DNA of 64,000 nucleotides from JAJAZB01 sp964244295 (GTDB lineage: Bacteria; Bacteroidota; Bacteroidia; Cytophagales; Spirosomataceae). Under the pieces are notes generated by a model. It searched no databases, had not been told where the DNA came from, and worked only from the letters and a program-made list of their open reading frames with translations. The DNA lies in the NCBI GenBank assembly GCA_964244295.1, contig CAXTIG010000019.1, positions 1-64,000 of the forward strand, in the 5' to 3' direction. Every line of letters begins with the position of its first letter. Position 1 is the stretch's first letter. Made by a program: the position numbers and the translations under genes. Shown in pieces: positions 32,799 through 40,926 of the stretch.

Positions 32799-33743
32799 TT
32801 ACTTTTTCCTCAAAAACCGCTCATCCGTCAAGGCCAGCAGAAAGGCTTCCAGGTCGTCGAGTTCGGTTTCGTTCAGGTGGAGCGGCGTGCTCAGCGACAG
32901 GTCGCGGTTGGGACTGTTTTTGACGAAATCATCGGGTTTATTGTAGTAATTGAGCACCTCGCGCAGCGTCCGAAACATTCCGTTGTGCATGTAGGGCGGG
33001 GTGATGGCCACATTGCGCAGGCCCGGTACTTTGAAATGACCCATCTGGCTGCTGTCGGCGGTTATTTTGAAACGACCGGGGTCGGTGAGGGTTTTGCCGT
33101 CGTACAGGCCGATGTTTTTAAAGCGGTCGGCGGTGAAATCGTCGCCCGCGTGGCAGTTGGCGCAGTTGGCTTTGCCGATAAACAACAGCCGCCCCCGGAT
33201 GGCCGCCGCGTTCATCGCCGTTTCCTCGCCGTCGAGGTAGCGGTCGTAGGGCGAGTTGGCCGTTTCGAGGGTGCGCTCGTAGGCGGCCAGGCTCTCGGCG
33301 AGGAATTTTTCACTGGGTTTCCCCTTAAAAATCCGTTTGAAGGCCGAGGCGTAGGCGGGGCTTTCGTTCAGACGAGTTACGGCTTCGGCGATGGGCAGGT
33401 TCATTTCGTTCGGGGCGGCGATGGGCTGAAGAGCCTGCGATTCCAGCGACGCCGCGCGCCCGTCCCAAAACAAAGTAATCCGTCCTGCCAGATTCATCGC
33501 CGAAGGCGTATTCCGGTCCGTAAGTTGCCCCCCCACGCCCCGGCTAAAGCGGGCCGTGTCGGCAAAGGCCAGGCTGGGTTGGTGGCAGGAAGCGCAACTG
33601 AGGCTGTGGTCGGAGGAGAGGATGGGGTCGAAAAACAGTTTTTCGCCCAATTCCGACTTTGTTTTCGGCTCATCGACTTCGCGAAAACTCAACGCCGATA
33701 CCCCGAGTGCCCCGCCCGCCAGCAAAATTCCCCACGTCTTCAT
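32799..33743 (-). CDS. Di-heme cytochrome-c peroxidase family protein
   Basis: A 314-residue periplasmic protein with two heme c sites, C-A-S-C-H (50-54) and C-A-N-C-H (194-198), the layout of bacterial CcpA/MauG-type peroxidases. Supporting blocks are L-G-E-K-L-F-F-D-P, R-N-T-P-S-A-M-N, F-W-D-G-R-A-A-S-L-E and F-K-V-P-G-L-R-N-V-A. It would reduce hydrogen peroxide, or oxidise a partner as MauG does. The N terminus is a signal or anchor (L-L-A-G-G-A-L-G-V-S-A-L-S). Its ATG overlaps the stop of the DsbD-alpha-like gene (ATGA), so they are translationally coupled. Confidence 0.93.
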   Translation of the reverse strand: MKTWGILLAGGALGVSALSFREVDEPKTKSELGEKLFFDPILSSDHSLSCASCHQPSLAFADTARFSRGVGGQLTDRNTPSAMNLAGRITLFWDGRAASLESQALQPIAAPNEMNLPIAEAVTRLNESPAYASAFKRIFKGKPSEKFLAESLAAYERTLETANSPYDRYLDGEETAMNAAAIRGRLLFIGKANCANCHAGDDFTADRFKNIGLYDGKTLTDPGRFKITADSSQMGHFKVPGLRNVAITPPYMHNGMFRTLREVLNYYNKPDDFVKNSPNRDLSLSTPLHLNETELDDLEAFLLALTDERFLRKK

Positions 33744-34225
33744 TGCGGGTTGAGGGTTGATTTTTCGAGGTGAAACGCTTCTTCAAACGGCACGCACAGC
33801 CCTTTTTTCTCGCTGCACCACTGCCCCCGGATAAAGCCGGTGAAGAAGTAATCGAAGCGCAACACCCGCACCCGCTGCCGGAATTCGGCCTGCTGGCTGA
33901 AATAACGCACGTCGGTGCCCCAGGTTTTGTCCTTTTTACGCTTCGGCGCTACCGACACCAGCGGCCCGATGGGCTCGATGGTGCCGTTTTCAACAAATTC
34001 GACGGTCGTGGGCTGCGGCCCCAAGTCGGCGGTAAAGTCGGAGGCGTAGGTAAGCCAGTCTTTGGCGAGTTTGGCGCGAAAAATAAGCTCGATTTCGTCG
34101 CCGGGCTTGGCCGAGGGCGCGGAAGCAGCGTAGGTCCAGGTGCCGCCGTCCTGGGCCTGGCCGCTGGACCCGATGAGCACGGGAGCCAGCAGCAGGACGA
34201 GGCGGCGGAGAAAATTTCTGTTCAT
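33740..34225 (-). CDS. DsbD N-terminal (alpha) domain-like periplasmic protein
   Basis: A 161-residue exported protein resembling the N-terminal periplasmic domain of the disulfide reductase DsbD (DsbC_N/DsbD-alpha type immunoglobulin fold), here free-standing without the membrane and thioredoxin parts. Two cysteines lie in Q-W-C-S-E-K-K-G-L-C-V-P-F, matching the redox pair region. A signal peptide ends S-S-G-Q-A. The ATG at 34225 overlaps the dipeptidase stop as TGATG (a GTG one codon earlier is the alternative), and its own stop overlaps the peroxidase start. The context suggests thiol redox or cytochrome maturation support for the peroxidase. Confidence 0.75.
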   Translation of the reverse strand: MNRNFLRRLVLLLAPVLIGSSGQAQDGGTWTYAASAPSAKPGDEIELIFRAKLAKDWLTYASDFTADLGPQPTTVEFVENGTIEPIGPLVSVAPKRKKDKTWGTDVRYFSQQAEFRQRVRVLRFDYFFTGFIRGQWCSEKKGLCVPFEEAFHLEKSTLNPQ

Positions 34226-35526
34226 CACTTGGCGGTCAGTTTGGGGTTGCGCGGCTGCGCTTTCGCGACGGCTTCCACCTGCTTGAATACCCGCAGGAAA
34301 TTGCCACCCCAGATTTTTTGAATGTCGGCTTCGGCGTAGCCGCGCTTGAGCAGTTCGCGGGTGAGGTTGGGGGCTTCGCCAACGTGGGCGTAGCCCGTCA
34401 CGCCGCCGCCGTGGTTGAAATCAGAGGCCAGGCCGACGTGGTCGATGCCGATGAGCCGCACGGCGTAATCGAGCGCGTCGAGGTAATCGCTCAGGCTGGT
34501 GTAGGTGTAGCCTTTGCTCGAAAATTCCTTGTACGCCGCCTGAAACTTGGCGTAGGTAGCGGCGTCGAGTCGAGTTTTGGCATCGTCACCGGGCTTCAGT
34601 CCGAAGGGTTCCCAGACGTTTTTCAAATACGCCTCCTGCTGGGCGGGCGAGGGGTGCAGGTAGGCGGAAAAGGCCACGATGCTCACCACGCCGCCTTTGG
34701 CGGCAATGGCGCGGAGTTCGTCGTTGCCCAGGTTGCGGGTCGCCTCCACCCGGCCCCGCAGGGCGGAATGCGAGGCGATGACGGGCGCTTTGCTGCGCTG
34801 CAGCGTCTGAAAAACGCCCGCCGGGGTGAGCTGCGACACGTCGACGATGACCCCGAGGCGGTTGAGTTCAGCCACGGCCTCCTTACCGAGAACCGTAAGA
34901 CCGCCCGCCTCGTCGGGGACATCGCCGTATCCTTTCGATGGGCGCGACGAATCGGCCCAATCGGTATTGCCTGCGTGGGTCAGGCCAAACACCCGGACGC
35001 CCTCCCGGTAAAGAAGGGGCAGTTGGGAGACCTCCTTGCCGAGCGAGAAAGCATTCAGGAAACTCAGCAGGATGGCGTGTTTGCCCGAAGCCGGAATCGT
35101 TTCGAGGTCAGCGGCGGTGAGGGCAAACTGAAGGCGGTCCGGGTGTTGGCTGACGAATCGGCGCAGGGCGGCCAGTTTTTCGTCCACTTCCTTCCGGGCG
35201 GCGGCGATGTTCTCGGGCGTTTTTTTGGCCGTTCCGGCGAATAACGCTACGGTGGCTACGTCGAGGTCGCCCGCTTCGAGTTTGGGCAAATCAAACTGCC
35301 CTTCGGCCTCGCCCGCCGTGTTGGGGCTGAACGTGGCCGGGATGTCGAGGTGCGGGTCGATGGTGAGCGCCCCGTGGTGAACCCGCCGGACGAGGGCGTC
35401 GGTCAGGCTCGAATCCGCCGGGGGAAACGCCGCCGACACCGGCTTCCGTTGGCGGTCGGGGGCCGGCGTGAGCGCCAGCGCCACCAGCGCCGAAGCCGCG
35501 AAAAGGGAATGGGTCAGGGTTTTCAT
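34225..35526 (-). CDS. M19 (membrane/renal-type) dipeptidase family protein
   Basis: A 433-residue exported protein of peptidase family M19, TIM-barrel zinc enzymes that cleave dipeptides. Signs are D-P-H-L-D (His59/Asp61 ligands), F-G-L-T-H-A-G-N-T-D-W-A-D, V-I-A-S-H-S-A-L-R, and I-G-I-D-H-V-G-L-A-S-D-F-N-H. The metal-bridging glutamate, normally in a block like V-E-N-A-F/Y-x-L-G, reads S-F-L-N-A-F-S-L-G, i.e. Leu157 in the Glu position, so binuclear zinc binding may be altered. It is coupled to the DsbD-alpha-like gene by TGATG overlap. Confidence 0.85.
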   Translation of the reverse strand: MKTLTHSLFAASALVALALTPAPDRQRKPVSAAFPPADSSLTDALVRRVHHGALTIDPHLDIPATFSPNTAGEAEGQFDLPKLEAGDLDVATVALFAGTAKKTPENIAAARKEVDEKLAALRRFVSQHPDRLQFALTAADLETIPASGKHAILLSFLNAFSLGKEVSQLPLLYREGVRVFGLTHAGNTDWADSSRPSKGYGDVPDEAGGLTVLGKEAVAELNRLGVIVDVSQLTPAGVFQTLQRSKAPVIASHSALRGRVEATRNLGNDELRAIAAKGGVVSIVAFSAYLHPSPAQQEAYLKNVWEPFGLKPGDDAKTRLDAATYAKFQAAYKEFSSKGYTYTSLSDYLDALDYAVRLIGIDHVGLASDFNHGGGVTGYAHVGEAPNLTRELLKRGYAEADIQKIWGGNFLRVFKQVEAVAKAQPRNPKLTAK

Positions 35527-35540
35527 GGGTGTTTTTGGGA

Positions 35541-35573
35541 AACTTCCCGGAAGTTTTAAACTTCCGGGAAGTT
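35541..35573. repeat. Short inverted repeat AACTTCCCGGAAGTTT
   Basis: Two 16-base arms flank a single central base. Each arm is itself nearly palindromic (AACTTCCCGGAAGTT). The same motif appears as a direct repeat at 61268-61302. It lies 12 bases from the YceI stop and 14 bases before the dipeptidase start. Confidence 0.85.
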
Positions 35574-35585
35574 TTGGCCGGGAAG

Positions 35586-36215
35586 CTACTTACTCGACTT
35601 GCCTTTCTCCACCCCGCCCGCGTTCGCCACCAGCGCCACATCGAGCGTGAAATCGTCGTGGATGGTTTTGTCGCCGAGGTTTTCAAAGAAATTTTTCGAG
35701 CGGAACTTGATGTCGTACTTCGTGCGGTCTACGCTGATTTTGGCGTTGGCCGTCAGCTTGTCGCCGTCGAGTTTTACCGTGGCTGGGAATTTCACCTCGT
35801 TGGTGATGTCCTTGATGGTCAGTTTGCCCGTCACCTCGTACTCGTCGCCGCTTTTCGGGGCCACGGAGGTGATGACGAGTTTGGCGGTCGGGTATTTTTC
35901 CACGTTGAAAAAATCTTCGTTTTTCAAATGGCCCGTCAGTTTGGCGTTGTAGCCCGCGTCGGTCAGGTCGGTGACGGTGAGGGAGCGGAGGTCAGCCTCG
36001 AAGGAGCCGCCTTTGAGTTTCTGGCCGCTCAGCACGAGGGAACCGGCGCTGACGGGCACCAGGCCGCTGTGTTCGCCGGTCACTTTTTTACCCACCCAGG
36101 TGAGTTTGCTTTGCTTGGTGTCCACTTTGTAGGTGGCTTCTTTAGCCGGGGGCGTCAGGGCCAGCAGCGCGAAGGCGGCCAGCGTGAGGGCGGAGGGGAG
36201 GAGGTTGGTTTTCAT
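35586..36215 (-). CDS. YceI family protein (polyisoprenoid-binding lipocalin fold)
   Basis: A 209-residue periplasmic protein of the YceI family, a lipocalin-like barrel that binds long isoprenoids such as quinone side chains. Typical blocks are Y-K-V-D-T-K-Q-S-K-L-T-W-V-G-K-K-V, L-x-G-H-L-K-N-E-D-F-F-N-V-E-K-Y-P and V-T-G-K-L-T-I-K-D-I-T-N-E-V. The ATG at 36215 gives a signal peptide (L-L-P-S-A-L-T-L-A-A-F-A-L-L-A-L); the longer frame to 36308 is repeat sequence. It lies upstream of the dipeptidase gene and may share its transcript, with a hairpin between them. Confidence 0.92.
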   Translation of the reverse strand: MKTNLLPSALTLAAFALLALTPPAKEATYKVDTKQSKLTWVGKKVTGEHSGLVPVSAGSLVLSGQKLKGGSFEADLRSLTVTDLTDAGYNAKLTGHLKNEDFFNVEKYPTAKLVITSVAPKSGDEYEVTGKLTIKDITNEVKFPATVKLDGDKLTANAKISVDRTKYDIKFRSKNFFENLGDKTIHDDFTLDVALVANAGGVEKGKSSK

Positions 36216-36243
36216 TGGATTTTTGGATTTGTTGAATTTGAAT

Positions 36244-36323
36244 TTGTAGGGGCAACCCTTGCGGTTGCCCGCAGCGGTCGTGTTCCGAGAGGCAGCGGGC
36301 AACCGCAAGGGTTGCCGCTACAA
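36244..36323. repeat. 29-bp inverted repeat (28 of 29 paired), GGCAACCCTTGCGGTTGCCC type
   Basis: Arms are at 36244-36272 and 36295-36323 with one mismatch (GTAGGGG versus GTAGCGG). Each arm contains a smaller internal palindrome (GGGCAACC...GGTTGCCC). It lies between the YceI gene and the terminator of the TlpA-like gene. Confidence 0.9.
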
Positions 36324-36337
36324 GGAAATTTGAGTTG

Positions 36338-36379
36338 AAAAAAACCGCCGGGGGCGCACCTAACAACACCACCCGGCGG
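36338..36379 (-). terminator. Intrinsic terminator of the TlpA-like gene
   Basis: On the minus strand CCGCCGGG pairs with CCCGGCGG and is followed by seven T. It lies 14 bases past the stop at 36393 and would separate this gene from the YceI-to-peroxidase group. Confidence 0.85.
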
Positions 36380-36392
36380 GTGCCGGCTGCGT

Positions 36393-37661
36393 TTACTTTG
36401 CGGCTAACGCATCGGCGGGAGCGGGTTCGGCAATCCACTTGTCCAAATCCCGGTTCCATTTCTTCACGTACTGGCGGTAGTATTTGCCCGTCACTTCACC
36501 CGTATAGCCGGTGTGAATCTGCCGGACGGTGCCGTCGCGGCCAATGATGATGGTGGTGGGGAATGCCATCATTTTGTTGAGGGCGGCGAATTTCTTGGAG
36601 GCCACTTTTTTGTCGGCAATGCCGCCGAAGAGGATGTCGTACTCGATGCCGTACTTTTCCTTCAGCTTGCCGAGCGTGTAGCGGGCGTAGGCCAGGTCGT
36701 CTTTCTGCTCAAAACCCACGGCGATGGCTTCCACGCCCCGGTGTTTGTTGGCCTTAAACCAGGGCGACAAAAAGGCCGTCTGGTCGGTGCAGTTGGGGCA
36801 CCAGGTGCCCACGATGTCGATGATGACCACTTTGCCTTTGTATTTGGCATCGCTCAGCGTCACGGCTTTGCCGTCGAGGTCGGGCAGGTTGAAGTCGAAT
36901 TTGGTGTAGCCGGGCTTGAGGAAGGTCAGCGCGTAGGGGTCGGGCAATTCGGCCTTTTTGGTTTTGCTGCCCTCGAACTTCTGGCTGAAGTAAATGCCGA
37001 AGCCGATTTCACCCGAAATGGTTTTGTCCTCGCCGATGGTGCCGTGAAGTTGCACCGGGCTGGGACCGGTGAAACCGGAGAGCCAGAATTCATTGCCCTG
37101 CACGGTGCCTTCCAACTCGCGGGTATCGCCCACCACCGACATCACCACGCCCGTCAGGCGGTTGCCTTTTTGTTCGAGCAAAGCCACGCGGTTGGCGCTG
37201 GGGTCCTTGCTGATGATGTTGATGTTCCACTTGCCGCTCAGGTTGGCGGCGGGGGCCACGTCCTTGCCCGGCTCCACGTAGCGGTAGGTTTTGCCCCACT
37301 CAGCCACGAAGGGCAGCGAATTGCCCCGGAAGTTGGGCACCAGGCTTTTGTACACGCCGGTGAGCCGACCATCGGGTTCAATTTTCGCCACGAGCGCCGC
37401 GTCGTAGGTGTTCATTTTGACGAAAATCGAATCGGGCGCGGTTTGCTTGACCGGGAAATGGTCTTCGCGGCTGCCGTTGATAAGCGTAAAGGTGGCGTTT
37501 TCGGCGCTACCGCCTTTCACTTCAAAGTTGAAGGGGACGCGGTGTTCGTTGACGACGAACTCCCCGCGCCAGCGGCCTTCTTTGGGAAATTGGGCTTGTT
37601 GGGCGGAAGCCAGCGTGCAGACCAGAAGGCTGGCGCAAGCCAGGGAAAAGAGATTTTTCAT
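36393..37661 (-). CDS. TlpA-like thioredoxin-fold protein with large N-terminal domain
   Basis: A 422-residue periplasmic protein. A signal peptide ends L-A-S-A-Q-Q with the start at 37661; the frame to 37724 is non-coding in character. Residues about 20-265 form a beta-rich domain of the kind often fused to Bacteroidota thioredoxins (R-W-R-G-E-F-V-V-N-E). Residues about 270-410 are a TlpA/ResA thioredoxin fold with the redox pair in G-T-W-C-P-N-C and the cis-proline in M-M-A-F-P-T-T. It should reduce disulfides in periplasmic proteins or cytochrome c apo-forms, which suits the nearby di-heme peroxidase. Confidence 0.88.
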   Translation of the reverse strand: MKNLFSLACASLLVCTLASAQQAQFPKEGRWRGEFVVNEHRVPFNFEVKGGSAENATFTLINGSREDHFPVKQTAPDSIFVKMNTYDAALVAKIEPDGRLTGVYKSLVPNFRGNSLPFVAEWGKTYRYVEPGKDVAPAANLSGKWNINIISKDPSANRVALLEQKGNRLTGVVMSVVGDTRELEGTVQGNEFWLSGFTGPSPVQLHGTIGEDKTISGEIGFGIYFSQKFEGSKTKKAELPDPYALTFLKPGYTKFDFNLPDLDGKAVTLSDAKYKGKVVIIDIVGTWCPNCTDQTAFLSPWFKANKHRGVEAIAVGFEQKDDLAYARYTLGKLKEKYGIEYDILFGGIADKKVASKKFAALNKMMAFPTTIIIGRDGTVRQIHTGYTGEVTGKYYRQYVKKWNRDLDKWIAEPAPADALAAK

Positions 37662-38098
37662 GCGAATTTGAAAGTCATTTTGGGATTGAGGCCGAATCGG
37701 AAAGGACGAAAAATACCCGACCATCGCCTGGGAAAAAGCGAAGCAACAACGCGGAACGGGTCAGGCAGACGGGGTGGATTAAGTCCCGGTGATTGGCGTT
37801 CCGCAGCAAAAGGGGAGGTTGGAGGGGGCTGGTGATTCGCTCAGGAATCAGGACAGCAGCGGGAGTGGCACATGCGACGGGTGTGGTTTATAGTTCCTAA
37901 ACTGGTTTAGGCCGGTAAGCACGGTTTCCAACTGGAACGTTGCTAAGGGTTCATTGGGCCGGTCCCTCCCCCTTTCGGTATAAATCACAACGACTCTTTC
38001 GCAGGGTAGTAGTTGAGATGCCCAAAGGTAATGCCTGGAATTTTTAACTTCCAAACTTAGTCTATCAATTTTGTAGATTATTTTGAAAAAAGCCTCCA
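37662..38098. other. 437-base intergenic region
   Basis: Holds the upstream region of the TlpA-like gene and the 3' flank of the SDR gene. A small stem CCTAAAC-TG-GTTTAGG is at 37896-37911. On the minus strand TATTTTTC (37715-37708) is one base off a -7 element. The end near 38098 is AT-rich. No convincing gene is seen. Confidence 0.6.
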
Positions 38099-38917
38099 TC
38101 AGGCTCTCACGAGCGGTTCGGCCTCGGGAATTGCCGCTTTTTTGGGCTCATAAATCGACCCGGCGAACCACTCCACCCAGACTTTCGGAAAAATCCGGGG
38201 CAGCAGTGCGTTGAGTTGGTTGATGAAGCCCGGAATGATTTCGGCTTTCCCGGCAAACAACCCATCGAGGGCAATGCGGGCCACCGATTCGGGTGTCATG
38301 TGTACTTTCTTAGCCGTTCGCTGCACCGACTCGCCCATCCGGGCGCGGTGAACGAAGTTCGTGTCGGTGCTCCCCGGCGCCAGCAGACTCACCGAAACCG
38401 GCGAGTTGCGCAGTTCATGGCGCAGCCCCCGCGTGAACGAATGCACGAGGGCTTTCGAGGCGGCGTAGGTGCTCAGGTACGGCACGGTTTGGTAGGCGGT
38501 GGTGCTGCCCACGTTGAGCAAATACGCTTTTTTGTGCTGCCGCAGCAGCGGAATGAACCCGTGCGAAAGCGCCACCAGCGCCCGGACGTTGACGTTGAAC
38601 AACTCAAAATGCTCGGCCAGCGGCACCTCCTCGAACGGCCCGTTCAGCCCAAACCCGGCGTTGTTGACCACCACCGTCAGGTCGGTTGCGTAGGGCGCAA
38701 CCCAGGCCAGAATCGTCGGAGCGGCGTCGGGGCGGGCCAGGTCGAGCGCGAGTGCGTGGACGTCCACGCCGTATTTTTTGCGCAGGTCGTGAGCGTTTTG
38801 CAGGAGTTCCGCTTCCGCTACGTCCACGAGCAACAGGTCGTACTGCCGCCGGGCCAGTTCTTCGGCAAGGGCTTTACCAATGCCACGGGCTGTGCCCGTG
38901 ATGAAGGCGTAAGGCAT
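38099..38917 (-). CDS. Short-chain dehydrogenase/reductase
   Basis: A 272-residue classical SDR, a NAD(P)-dependent oxidoreductase. It has F-I-T-G-T-A-R-G-I-G (cofactor glycine motif TGxxxGIG), V-V-N-N-A-G-F-G (NNAG), catalytic Ser in L-N-V-G-S-T-T-A-Y and Y-x3-K in Y-A-A-S-K-A-L. The C-terminal part contains a hydrophobic segment (I-N-Q-L-N-A-L-L-P-R-I-F-P-K-V) typical of membrane-associated lipid-acting SDRs. It begins four bases after the phytanoyl-CoA dioxygenase-like gene, with which it is almost certainly cotranscribed. The substrate is unknown, possibly a lipid. Confidence 0.9.
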   Translation of the reverse strand: MPYAFITGTARGIGKALAEELARRQYDLLLVDVAEAELLQNAHDLRKKYGVDVHALALDLARPDAAPTILAWVAPYATDLTVVVNNAGFGLNGPFEEVPLAEHFELFNVNVRALVALSHGFIPLLRQHKKAYLLNVGSTTAYQTVPYLSTYAASKALVHSFTRGLRHELRNSPVSVSLLAPGSTDTNFVHRARMGESVQRTAKKVHMTPESVARIALDGLFAGKAEIIPGFINQLNALLPRIFPKVWVEWFAGSIYEPKKAAIPEAEPLVRA

Positions 38918-38921
38918 AAAT

Positions 38922-39830
38922 TCAGGCTTGTTTTTCGAAGAATTCCGGTTTCGCCCGACTCCAACCCAGGGTCGCCAAGTGCGGGCGTAGGTTCGACCAG
39001 GCTAATTTTTTCAATGGCTTGAGTTTGATGCTGCCCAATTTATGGTAAAACGGCGTCGGGCTGTCGGCGTTCTTGGGCTGGTAGGCCCCCGTCACGATGG
39101 GGATGTACATCACCCGACGGCGGCTCGGCTCGCCCACGAAGGGCGACGGCTCGACCCGGTGCCAGATGCGCCCGTCGTGGACGGTCAAATCGCCCGCTTC
39201 GATGTCGAAGCCCACTTCGTTGGGGTCGGCGGTGTTGTCGATGTAGTATTTTTTCTTGAAAAACAGCCCCAGGTAGCCCTGCGTGTGGGTGCCGGCCAGC
39301 ACCCGCAGGCCGCCGTTGCTGCGCGGGCAGTCGTCGAGGTGCAGCCCCACGTTGAGCATGGGCATGATTCTCGACCCCAGAAACAAGTCGCGCGGGCTGT
39401 CGGTGTGCCAGCCGAGGTCTTTGAATTCGCTCGTGGCCGAGTTGACGTAGTGGTTGACCACCAGCCCGTCTTTTTCGGCCTCGCCCACCCGCCCGGCGTA
39501 GGGGCCGAGGAGTCCGGTGAGCACCTGAAACCGGGAATCTTTCAGAAAATCACTCAACACGTCGCTAAACTGCGAGGTGAACGCCAGGCGCTGGATGAGC
39601 GTCCGGCCCCGGTGGTCGCTGCCGTACTTGAGCGGAATGCCGTTGACTTTCTGCACGCCCCGGCGAATCAGGTCGCGCTCCACCCGCTCGATTTCGCCCA
39701 GCAGGTGCGCGACGGTGGCGCGGTCGGTGAAGTTTTTAAACTGAATCACGCCGTGGGTTTGAAAAAACTGGCGTTGCTCGTCGGTCAGACCGGCGCTGAA
39801 CTGAAAGTTGGGGAGTTGGAAAGAAGCCAT
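38922..39830 (-). CDS. Phytanoyl-CoA dioxygenase (PhyH) family protein
   Basis: A 302-residue Fe(II)/2-oxoglutarate oxygenase of the PhyH family, which hydroxylates lipids or other small molecules. The iron triad is visible as L-G-W-H-T-D-S (His, Asp) and I-W-H-R-V-E-P-S (His), with a downstream Arg for 2-oxoglutarate in R-R-R-V-M-Y-I-P. The start at 39830 is chosen because upstream codons are not protein-like. The SDR gene four bases downstream could oxidise the alcohol made here, giving a two-step hydroxylation/oxidation unit; this is inference. Confidence 0.88.
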   Translation of the reverse strand: MASFQLPNFQFSAGLTDEQRQFFQTHGVIQFKNFTDRATVAHLLGEIERVERDLIRRGVQKVNGIPLKYGSDHRGRTLIQRLAFTSQFSDVLSDFLKDSRFQVLTGLLGPYAGRVGEAEKDGLVVNHYVNSATSEFKDLGWHTDSPRDLFLGSRIMPMLNVGLHLDDCPRSNGGLRVLAGTHTQGYLGLFFKKKYYIDNTADPNEVGFDIEAGDLTVHDGRIWHRVEPSPFVGEPSRRRVMYIPIVTGAYQPKNADSPTPFYHKLGSIKLKPLKKLAWSNLRPHLATLGWSRAKPEFFEKQA

Positions 39831-40196
39831 GATGAGGAGCGGGGATTGATGTAAAAAGGGGAGTGAAGGCCCCGGAAAGGGCATAGAAAGTGCGGGTTGC
39901 CGTTGACACGGCGACCAGAAAAGAGTCAGGAAAAAAGGAAACCGTCGCGTCAGCGACAACAACGACCGGCCAGACGGGAAGGAAATTCGGAACGCATGAA
40001 TCGGAAGAAATTAGGCCCTAACGGAACCGATGATTGAGAAGGTGTGGCAAAGGAACGGCGGCTTTTTCATTTTGTCAATAACCTATAAAGTCTATAATTT
40101 TAGTAGATTTAAATTTTAGAATTAAGTCTCTGTTTTTCAAGTATTTATTTGTTCAAAAAAAATTCTAAAAAAAATGGGTTCCGGCATTTTGGGTTG
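39831..40196. other. 366-base intergenic region, partly very AT-rich
   Basis: The left part is GC-rich; 40070-40175 is strongly AT-rich with runs of A and T. It is the upstream region of the dioxygenase/SDR unit and the 3' flank of gldA, both on the minus strand. I find no full promoter match, terminator or ORF in it. Confidence 0.55.
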
Positions 40197-40904
40197 TCAG
40201 GTTGTTAGTCGCCGAAAGGTTTCTTCCAACGAATTGCCCATTTGCCGCAACTCCGGCAGGGTGGCATTGGCCACGAGCCGTCCCCGGCTCAGGATAATGA
40301 CCCGGTCGCAGAGGGCTTCGACTTCCTGCATGATGTGGGTGGAAAACAGCACCGTTTTTTCCCGCCCAATCGTGCGAATCACCTGCCGGATTTCGACCAG
40401 TTGGTTGGGGTCGAGGCCGGTGGTGGGTTCGTCGAGAATCAGTACCACCGGGTCGTGCAACAGCGCCTGGGCCAGCCCCACGCGCTGCCGGTAGCCCTTC
40501 GAGAGTTGCCCGACGCGTTTTTTCTGCTCTACTTCCAGGCCCACCAACTCAATCACGTCGGCCACGCGGGTGCGGAGGCGGGTGCCCTTCAGTCCGTGAA
40601 TTTGTCCGATGAAGTGCAGAAATTCCTTCACGTACAAATCGAGGTAGAGCGGGTTGTGTTCGGCCAGGTAGCCCAGGTTGCGCCGCACGGCGAGCGGGTC
40701 GCGGGTCACGTCGTGCCCGGCCACCAGCACGGTGCCGCTGCTGGGGGGCAGGTAGCCCGTGGCGATTTTCATCGTGGTCGATTTTCCGGCCCCGTTGGGA
40801 CCGAGGAACCCGACGATTTCGCCCGGTTTTACGGAAAAACTAAGGTCGTCGACGGCGCGTTGCGGGCCGTAGAGTTTGGTGAGTTGCCGGACTTCGATGG
40901 ACAT
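40197..40904 (-). CDS. gldA: Gliding-motility ABC transporter ATP-binding subunit GldA-like
   Basis: A 235-residue ABC ATPase: Walker A G-P-N-G-A-G-K-S-T, signature L-S-K-G-Y-R-Q-R-V-G, Walker B L-I-L-D-E-P, H-loop S-T-H-I-M-Q-E-V. The start M-S-I-E-V-R-Q-L-T-K-L-Y-G and overall pattern match GldA of the GldAFG exporter required for gliding in Flavobacterium. gldF/gldG are not adjacent, so the name rests on sequence alone, and a related ABC-2 type exporter ATPase is possible. The divergent permease gene shares a hairpin-filled upstream region. Confidence 0.75.
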   Translation of the reverse strand: MSIEVRQLTKLYGPQRAVDDLSFSVKPGEIVGFLGPNGAGKSTTMKIATGYLPPSSGTVLVAGHDVTRDPLAVRRNLGYLAEHNPLYLDLYVKEFLHFIGQIHGLKGTRLRTRVADVIELVGLEVEQKKRVGQLSKGYRQRVGLAQALLHDPVVLILDEPTTGLDPNQLVEIRQVIRTIGREKTVLFSTHIMQEVEALCDRVIILSRGRLVANATLPELRQMGNSLEETFRRLTT

Positions 40905-40926
40905 GGGGGTAAAAGTAAGGAAGAAA

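Noticed and set aside
36513..37835. 440-codon plus-strand open frame opposite the TlpA-like gene
   Set aside because: Shadow of a gene with signal peptide and C-P-N-C motif; no independent support.
37848..38099. 83-codon minus-strand frame whose ATG overlaps the SDR stop (TGATG)
   Set aside because: The overlap is attractive, but the translation loses protein-like character after about 35 residues and the DNA looks like an intergenic flank.
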